Source of the DNA: Datura wrightii
Taxonomy: Eukaryota; Streptophyta; Magnoliopsida; Solanales; Solanaceae
NCBI GenBank assembly: GCA_035772735.1
Contig: JASDFA010000019.1
Span: 70,408,001 to 70,472,000 of the forward strand
Direction: 5' to 3'
DNA length: 64,000 nucleotides
In this document: piece by piece, positions 56,741 to 64,000 of the stretch
Layout of the letters: each line of letters starts with the position of its first letter
Numbering within the stretch: the first letter of the stretch is position 1
Program-made: the position numbers and the translations under genes
Notes under the pieces: model-generated
Database searches by the model: none
What the model was told of the DNA's origin: nothing
The model's input: the letters and a program-made list of their open reading frames with translations, nothing else

Positions 56741-57775
56741 ATGCCTCCTAGACACGGTAACGGAAGAAGGGTCGGTAATGCCAACAAACCTTCTCCACCA
56801 GCCCCCGCAGCTCCTCAAGATGATTCGGTCTCTACCGCAGAGTTTAGAGAGGCCATTAAGTTACTAACTCTGACCGTGACCAATCAGGTGAATCAGTAGG
56901 TTGTGCCGGTGAACACGAATGGGTCTACAGCAACTACAATGGTGCGGGACTTCACCCGTATGAACCCTCCATCGTTTCAAGGATATAAAGTGGGGATGGA
57001 CCCCCAAGAGTTTGTAGATGAGGTCAGGAATATTACCCATATTATGGGTGTCAGCTCCTCCGAGAGTGGTGACCTGGATGCCTATCAGCTTAAAGGGGTA
57101 GCCCAGGTTTGGTATGAGCAGTTGAAGGAGGGGTGTCCATCGGAAGAAGGACCGGTGGAGTGGGAGGAGTTCCACACAGCTTTCTTAGATAGGTTTTTCC
57201 CTTGGGAGCTGAGGGAGGCTAAGATGGCAGAGTTTATGAACCTACGATAGGGCAACCGGATAGTGGAGGAGTATGCTCTGGAGATTACCAGACTATCAAA
57301 GTATGCTCCAGAGATGGTAGCCGAGCCAAGGGCTCGTATGCTGAAGTTCGTTAATGGAGTATCTAATCTGGTCCTCAAGGAGTGCGGGACCGTGATGCTG
57401 ATCAAGGACATGGACCTCTCTAACCTAATTGTTTATGCCCATCAGATTGAGGCAGAGAAGCTGAAAGATATGGAATTTAAAAACAAGCAGGCAAAAACTA
57501 GTCATTCAGATTTTCGCCACCAGAGATCTGCCGATGGTAGCCGCCCACAGCAGCAACGACAGAGGGCCCCAACACCTAGCTCAGCCAGTGCCCCAACCTT
57601 TCGGTCCCTCCATGATCGAAGGGGTGGGTCATCTGGCACTCAATATCAAGCTCACAGTATAGGGAACAGGTATCCAGGTTTCCCCAAGTACGGCAAGAAT
57701 CATCCTGGAGAGTGTCTACAGGGCAGGGAGGGTTGTTTCGATTGTGGACAGCTCGGGCATCGAATTAAATAATGT
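56741..57775 (+). pseudogene. Element B gag, with stops
   Basis: ATG at 56741 starts MPPRHGNGRRVGNANKPSPP. Stops interrupt at about 56897, 57248 and 57770, but the frame is otherwise continuous. The gag core is seen in MNPPSFQGYKVGMDPQEFVDEV (read as two parts) and AQVWYEQLKEGCPSEEGPVEWEEF. An Arg/Gln/Ser-rich stretch follows (RPQQQRQRAPTPSS). The zinc knuckle CFDCGQLGHRIK.C has a stop just before its last Cys. It would have formed the particle; it is now dead. Confidence 0.85.
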
Positions 57776-58480
57776 CCGTCAGCAGGACGGGGAAGATCAC
57801 AATCCACTACCTCAGCTGCTCCAGCGGGCCGACCAGCTCAGCATGCCAATTCATCAAGTACAGATGACGGTTAGCGCCAGAGTCGTTTCTATGCTCTATC
57901 TTCTCATCACGATCAGGAAAGCTCCCTGACATAGTTACTGGTATGTTACGTCTCTTCCATCTAGACGTATATTCCCTCTTAGATCCAGGAGCTACTCTTT
58001 CGTTTGTGACTCCTTATATAGTGGTTCGGTTTAATATAAGTCCAGAGGTCCTCTCAGAACCATTCTCAGTCTCCACCCCAGTTGGCGAGTCAGTTAGAGC
58101 CAGCCGGGTGTATAGAAATTTCTCAATATCAGTCCTAAACAAAGTAATTCCAACTGATGTCGTAGAGCTAGACATGGTCGATTTCGACCTTATTCTCGGC
58201 ATGGATTGATTACACTCCTATTATGTGTAAGTTGATTGCAGAACCAGAGTTGTCAAGTTCCAGTTTCCGAATGAGCCGGTATTAGAATGGACGGGAAATA
58301 GTTCAGCGCCTAAGGGTAGGTTTATTTCCTACCTTAAGGCCCAGAAACTCATTTCCAAAGGATATGTATATCATCTGGTTCGGGTCAAGGATTCCAACTC
58401 TGAGACCCCATCCATTCAGTCAGTTCCAGTTGTCAGTGAGTTCCAGATGTATTTCCTGAAGATCTTCTCGGAGTTCCCCC
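57776..58480 (+). pseudogene. Element B protease and linker
   Basis: Aspartic protease motif YSLLDPGATLSFVTPYIV (about 57970) with D-P-G-A-T, followed by VSTPVGESVRASRVY and DFDLILGMDW. The linker KGRFISYLKAQKLISKGYVYHLV continues to about 58390 in a shifted frame. Frameshifts occur at about 57930, 58205 and 58440. Confidence 0.8.
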
Positions 58481-59245
58481 TGAACAGGAAATAGACTTCA
58501 AAATAGATCTCCTCCCAGATACTCAGCTCATCTCCATCCCTCCTTACAGAATGGCCCCCCTTGATCTTAAGGAGTTGACGGAGCAGCTAAAAGATCTTCT
58601 TGACAAGGGTTTTATCAAACCCATCATCTCTCCCTGGGGTGCTCTAGTCCTATTCGTGCGTAAGAAAGACGGTACCCTTAGAATGTGCAAAAATTACCGT
58701 CAGCTGAACAAGGTCACAGTTAAGAATAAGTACCCTCTGCCCAGAATTGATGATCTGTTTGATCAACTTTAGGGAGCCAACTTCTTCTCCAAGATCGATC
58801 TCAGGTTAGGTATCATCAGTTAAGAGTTAGAGAGAGTGACATACCGAAAACAACATTCAAAACTCGATATGGTCACTACGAGTTTGTGGTGATGTCCTTT
58901 GGGTTAACTAATGCCCCAGCAGCCTTCGTGGATTTGATGAATAGGGTTTTCAAGCAGTACGTGGATATGTTTGTTATTGTATTTATCAACGACATTCTGG
59001 TGAACTAATGAAGAAGATCATGCCAATCACCTAAGGTTAGCATTACAGATTCTCAGAGATCACCAGTTATTCGCCAAGTTCAGTAAGTGTGAATTTTGGT
59101 TGAAGTCTGTGACTTTCTTGGGTCATGTGGTCTCAGGTGGAGGGATACAAGTAGATACTCATAAGATAGCAGTAGTGAAGGACTAGCCCAGACCTACCTC
59201 TCCTACTGAAATTAGGAGTTTTCTGTGCTTAGCGAGTTATTACCG
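58481..59245 (+). pseudogene. Element B reverse transcriptase, broken
   Basis: Reads PPYRMAPLDLKELTEQLKDL (58540 on), KKDGTLRMCKNYRQLN, KYPLPRIDDLFDQL, then stops and shifts. The catalytic block near 58985 reads FINDIL, where the family has F-I-D-D, so the first catalytic Asp is replaced by Asn. Later blocks (FLGHVVSGGGIQVD, SYYRRFVEGF) are recognisable with further stops. Confidence 0.85.
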
Positions 59246-60000
59246 ACGATTTGTGGAAGGTTTCTCCTCCATAGCATCTCCTCTGACCAAGTTAACTCAG
59301 AAGAAGGTGAAATTCCATTGGTCAGACGAGTGTGAGAAGAGCTTCCAGGAGTTGAAGACTCGACTCAGTACCGCTCCAGTGTTAACCTTACCGGAAGGAT
59401 TAGATGGGTTAGTTGTTTATTGTGACGCTTCCAGAGTTGGACTCGGTTGCATTCTGATGCAGCGGGGCAAAGTGATAGCCTATGCCTCCAGAAAGCTCAA
59501 AGTTCATAAGAAGAATTATTCAACTCATGACTTGGAGTTCGCAGCGGCAGTATTCGCGTTAAAAATATGGAGACACTACATGTACAGGGCTCACGTGGAT
59601 GTGTTCACAAATCACAAGAGCCTTCAGTATGTGTTCAGCCAGAAGGACCTAAACCTGCGTCAGAGACGGTGGTAGGAACTGCTAAAGGATTATGATATGA
59701 GTGTGTTGTATCATACGGGTAAGGCCAATGTGATGGCCAACGCCCTAATCATACAGTCTATGGAAAGTGTTGCTCACATTGAGGAAGGCAAGAGGGAGTT
59801 AGCAAAAGAAGTTCACAGGCTAGCCCGGTAGGGGTGCAGTTGGTGGATTCAGCTGAAGGTAGCAATGGTAATGCAAAGCGGGTCAGAATCATCTTTGGTA
59901 GTTTAAGTCAAATCCAGACAGGATGAGGATCCCACTTTACTTAAACTTAAGGAAGCAGTCCTCAGAAAAGAGATAGAAGCTTTCTCCCAAAGGGGAGATG
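59246..60000 (+). pseudogene. Element B RNase H and linker
   Basis: KVKFHWSDECEKSFQELKTRLS leads into YCDASRVGLGCILMQRGK (catalytic Asp kept), then DLEFAAAVFALKIWRHYMY and FTNHKSLQYVFSQKDLNLRQ. A stop follows at about 59673. The remaining tail (ELLKDYDMSVLYHTGKANVMA) is in frame but broken afterwards. Confidence 0.85.
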
Positions 60001-61345
60001 GGGTGCTCCGTTACTAGGGCAGGTTGTGTGTACCGGATGTTGGTAAGTTGAGACAACAGATACTAGCCGAGGCACACAAGTCAAAATACTCTATTCACCC
60101 CGGTGCTACTAAAATGTACCGTGACTTGTGGGATATTTACTTGTGGAACGGCATGAAAAGGAATATTGCCGAATTTGTAGCACAGTGTCCCAATTGCTAA
60201 CAAATCAAGGTAGAACACCTGAGACCCAAAGGCATGACTCAAGATATCAGTATACCCACATGAAAGTGGGAAGAAGTGAATATGGACTTCATTACAAGTC
60301 TACCTCAGACTCGGCAGCAGCATGAATTATTCTGGGTGGTAGTAGATCAGATGACTAAGTCAGCTCACTTCCTCCCAGTCAAAACCACAGACTCAGCTGA
60401 AGACTATGCCAAACTTTACATCCGAGAGTTAGTCAGATTCCATGGGGTGCCCTTGGCAATCATTTCAGACAGGGGAACATAGTTTACCTCACACTTTTGG
60501 AAGTCCTTTCAGAAGGGACTAGGCAATTAGGTCAAACTCAGTACTGCTTTTCATCCGCAGACCGATGGGCAAGCTGAGTGGACCATTCAGACCTTGGAAT
60601 ATATGCTAAGAGCCTACGCTATTGATTTTAAGGGTAATTGGGATGACCATTTACCTCTTATCGAGTTTGCATACAACAACAGCTACCATTCTAGCATCCA
60701 GATAGCCCCATTTGAAGCATTGTATGGTAGAAGGTGTAGATATCCTATAGGGTGGTTTGAAGTTGGTGAAGCTACTTTGATAGGGCCAGACTCGATTCAC
60801 AAGGCAATGCAGAAAGTTCAGCTCACCGAGAAAGGTTGAAAATGGCTCAGAGCCGCCATAAATCTTATGCCGATGTGAGGAGAAGAGAGTTGGAGTTTGC
60901 AGTTGATGACTGGGTATACCTGAAAATTTCACCCATGAAAGGGGTGATGAGGTTTGGAAAGAAAGGGAAGCTCAGTCCAAGGTATGTAGAACCTTATAGA
61001 ATTTTGAGGCGCATCGGCAATATGGCCTATGAGCTAGAGTTACCTTCAGTACTAGCAGTTGTACATCCAGTTTTCCATGTGTTACTTCTGAAGAAGTGCA
61101 TCAGAGATCCAACTTCAGTTGTGCCATTAGACAGGGTGGGAATAAAGGATAGTCTCTCATATGAGGAGGTACCAGTATAGATCCTTGACCGTTAGGTTTG
61201 TAAGATAAGAAACAAGGATATAGCTTCAGTCAAGGTTTTATGGAAAAATCAGCAGGTTGAAGGAGCTACATGGGAGGCCGAAGCAGATATGATGGACAAA
61301 TACCCGCATTTGTTCTCTACCGGCTCTAGAACAGTTTGAAATATT
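60001..61345 (+). pseudogene. Element B integrase and chromodomain, broken
   Basis: The zinc-binding region is partly kept (AQCPNC then stop, about 60180). The core has NMDFITSLPQT (first Asp, about 60278), ISDRGT (second Asp, about 60465) and FHPQTDGQAEWTIQ (Glu kept, about 60550). The C-terminus has KGVMRFGKKGKLSPRYV and HPVFHVLLLKKCI. A chromodomain of Tekay type follows, with stops (DIASVKVLWKNQQVEGATWE, about 61225). Stops at about 60199, 60482 and 60839 inactivate it. Confidence 0.85.
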
Positions 61346-61573
61346 AGTTTTGACCCTAGAACTCAATTTTGTTTTCATGACTAAGTTTAGGTATTCAAGT
61401 CTTTTTTATGTTTTAGAATGTATGTATGAAAACAGAATTCAATTCAGTTATGTATTTTGAAACGGAGGTAGTTGTTCCGTCAATTTTGGAGTTAAATGAA
61501 TAGTATCTAGAACCTTGTTGTTATTCTCTACTTTCCTGTGTGTGTTTTCTAACATTCGAGGATGAATGTTTCC

Positions 61574-61586
61574 AAGGGAGAGATAT
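61574..61586 (+). other. Element B polypurine tract
   Basis: AAGGGAGAGATAT immediately before the 3' LTR, preceded by CATTCGAGGATGAATGTT, the text shared with A and C. Confidence 0.75.
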
Positions 61587-63991
61587 TGTAATGCCACGAA
61601 AACTCAAAAATCAATATCAGGGACTTAAATCAGAAAATCTGGAAACTACATAAATATTGCAGGACGGCCCACCAAACGAGTCATTAAGTAACCTGACTAC
61701 TCGTTAGTTGAGTTGTAAGGAGGAGGCTGGAAAATGTAAAGGAGGTAGGCAGGGTACCTAACAAGTGACTTCATGAGTGACCACGACCCATTAGGTCACT
61801 CGTGGTCAGACCTGAGTTGAGAAAATATTGTGTTGTCTAATGTACTTGACGAATGGGAGCAACGAGTCGTGGTCTCCAGTAACGACTCGTTATGTCCCCC
61901 GTTACCATCCCCGGTTAATTTTTAGACAGTGTACCTGACGGGCGTGACCACAAGTTGTGGTCAATTACCACGACCTATTAGGTAACTCGTTAGGGTCACC
62001 TTGCATTTTTTCCAGCGATTTCCTAAGGGTTGTTTAGTAATTTTCTACCATCCCAAGCTTTTAACTACGTCGTTTTAGCATTAATTTCATAGGTTTTAGT
62101 GGGGGTAACGTGTTCTCTTCCTTATTCGCCACTCAAACCCTCTAGAACAAGAACATAGAGTTCTCTCTCAAAGTATTTCATAGCAAGAGCTAGGGCAGAT
62201 ATTTCCTCTTCGATTCTCAAGCGATTTCTCTAGATTTCTTCATCAGGTATGTGGGTATTCAACAAGGGAAATTATTCATCCTTTGTTTACCACAAAATTC
62301 TTCCATAACTTCTCTATTAGCTTTAGCCCTAAGTTTTTCGAATACGAAGAAATTACATGTTATTATTTTTCAATCTCTCATAGAATGATATTCTCATTTA
62401 TTACTGATATGAATTCCATCAATTCTTACTTAAATTATCGAGATTCTTGTAAGAGTGAATTGAAGCCCTTAATTCATGTATAAAATGATTTTACTTGAAA
62501 ATCTCTCTCTAGAGAATTAAGCATGTTTGGGCTGAATTTTCCTTGAAACTCTTTTATATATGGAACGAGCAGATATTCCATCAATAAGACTAATTTTAGA
62601 CTTGATGAATTAGTTTTCTTGCATTCTTGAGTTGTTGCTATATTTCAGAATTCCCGTGTTGTTGAAATGAGTCGAATTCTCTATTAGCTGCTTAATAGTT
62701 CAGTTTAGTTAGAATGTAGAAACCCTTCAGAACTATGCAGTAATTGTCAACTAATCAGTTTGACTATAGAAATTCTCGAGGTGTCAGTAGTACCTCCCAA
62801 ATATCAGAATTCAGTTATTGGTCCTCTAGGCAATCATGATATTTCAGATATATGGCTCTGACTTGCCCTAGGACCCCAGATCAGATTTCAGTTTGTTCTT
62901 AGATGGTTACGACGCTTCTAGATGAGCAGCTCTGAACAGTCTAGAACCCAGTTTTAGAATCTGGTCTGATAAGAATTTCAGGGTACTTCCAGTTATATGT
63001 CCCTAACTAGTCTTGGACCCTAGTTTCGAGCTATCAGCCTAGTAGTTCAGTATAGGTTTTTCAGTGGGAGTAGGACTTAGCACCGAGGAGATCGGGGTTC
63101 CAGCGCATCCAGGTTCCCAGAACTACATTGCCAGTGTAGGTTATAGTTACAGATTATTGCCCTGATTTGGACCCAGACTTTTGTGATCACCCAATTCATG
63201 CCTTTATACCCTGGCAAGGTATATTGGGTCCTAACAGTGGGGTGTATACATCGGACTCCACATTCAGCTCACCTAATTATATGTCGGTTACAGACTCTCC
63301 CACTAGTCAGTCAAGTTTCAAAATAGGAATCTCAGTTCAGTTTCACCCCTATCGGTTTAACTCAGTTCAGTACAGTATCTCAGACTTAGTGTTTCAGACT
63401 TAGGGCATGTCCTTCACCATCAGACAGGATCATCTGGACCATTTCAGATTACATCAATAGTTCAATTCAGCTTATCTGTTGGTCATTGCGTGTCATTTCA
63501 TTTTAGACTTTATATTCATTTATGTTTCTCACACTTACTCAGTACATTTAAATTACTGACGCATACTTTTATGCTGTATCGTTCATGATACAGTTGTAGG
63601 TTCTCAGACTCAGCACCGCTAGATGCCGCAGTTCAGATTCTCCATCTCAGTAGTTGAAATGTGAGTCCTCATCATTCGTGGGCATTATTTATTTCCTTCA
63701 GTCACTTATTAATTTCAGTTAGACTTAGAGTTAGCTGGGGAACTTGTCCCAGTAACTCCCCAGTTAGATAGCTTTTGGACAGACATGATTTTAAGATTTA
63801 CCAGTATTATTCAAATGTTTCAAACTTTCTGTTTTTAGACTTGTCTTTCATAAATGCTTTATGATATTGTTTCAAGTTCCATTGTGCATGATTATTCAGA
63901 ATACTAGTGAATGATAGACTAAGGATTGACTTGGGGTCACTTGTGGCTTCAAGTACCGTGTTACATCCAGGGTGTGGCTCGGGGCGTGACA
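61587..63991 (+). repeat. Element B 3' LTR
   Basis: 2405 bp from TGTAATGCCACG to GGGGCGTGACA. It matches the split 5' LTR with many scattered differences, so B is older than C and D. The inverted-repeat arms of the U3 and the TATA box (CTAGAACAAG in place of CTATAAATT) are damaged in this copy. Confidence 0.85.
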
Positions 63992-64000
63992 GTTAGACCT
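63992..64000 (+). other. continuation of element E gag
   Basis: GTTAG is the right copy of B's target duplication (left copy GCAAG). The following ACCT continues the E gag codon series (R-P), matching RDRP in element C's gag. E extends past the window. Confidence 0.55.

Larger units (their letters stand above)
35675..63991 (+). mobile_element. Element B: gypsy chromovirus, interrupted by C
   Basis: LTRs are 35675-36216 plus 54646-56520 (2417 bp in total) and 61587-63991 (2405 bp), starting TGTAATGCC and ending CGTGACA. The flanking five bases are GCAAG (35670-35674) and GTTAG (63992-63996), a diverged duplication supported by E's reading frame. Without C it is about 9.9 kb. The interior has the order gag-PR-RT-RH-INT-chromodomain, with numerous stops and frameshifts. 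Confidence 0.85.
32312..64000 (+). mobile_element. Element E: Tekay-type gypsy retrotransposon, 5' part
   Basis: Outermost element of the right nest. It has a complete 5' LTR, a PBS and a gag interrupted by element B. The gag reading frame is consistent across B: with the 5-base duplication removed, the codons on both sides (RQR before, RP after) line up with RRRDRP in C's gag. The rest of E is beyond the window. Confidence 0.75.

Overview
This is nuclear plant DNA made almost entirely of transposable elements. The LTR elements belong to plant-specific groups: Ty3/gypsy chromoviruses of the Tekay/Del type, an Athila-like element, and Ty1/copia. The 406-residue protein encoded inside the Athila-like element resembles the 'putative plant transposon protein' family that is abundant in Solanaceae. 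Solanaceae (or a close asterid) is my best guess for the host, by resemblance only. I found no ordinary host gene, tRNA or rRNA gene, or CRISPR array.

The left part (1-25075) is one nest. The 3' end of an old copia element (1-1438) was entered by a Helitron-like element (1439-25075, about 4.9 kb without its insertions). The Helitron took in a solo chromovirus LTR (4564-7808, TSD ATTTT) and a full copia element (9196-24673). A chromovirus (element A, 9366-19203, TSD CATTA) then landed in the 5' LTR of that copia. A is the youngest: its two LTRs are nearly identical, yet its pol is broken.

The middle (25076-31934) is AT-rich decayed sequence. It holds a MITE-like repeat, a dead LINE (about 28370-30335), a CACTA-like terminus with an array of palindromic motifs, and a G-rich tract.

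The right part (31935 to beyond 64000) is a second nest four deep. Chromovirus E (LTR 32312-34566, gag 34780-35674) is interrupted by chromovirus B (35675-63991). The 5' LTR of B is interrupted by chromovirus C (36217-54640, minus strand, TSD TTCTC). The protease region of C is interrupted by the Athila-like element D (40228-50171, plus strand, TSD CCAGT). The gag frame of E resumes in the last bases of the window.

Three points deserve most attention. (1) A GC-rich palindromic module just upstream of the TATA box is shared, almost base for base, between LTRs of two different gypsy lineages (C and D). (2) D carries two more copies of that module inside, ahead of a 714-nt 5'-UTR-like intron and an intact ORF, so the ORF may have its own promoter; D lacks RT, RNase H and integrase. 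(3) Four different chromovirus LTR families keep a 61-64 nt mini-exon-like segment between an acceptor TGCAG and a donor AG/GTATGT. All boundaries, TSDs and motifs were read by eye; family names come from recognition of conserved motifs, not from searches.
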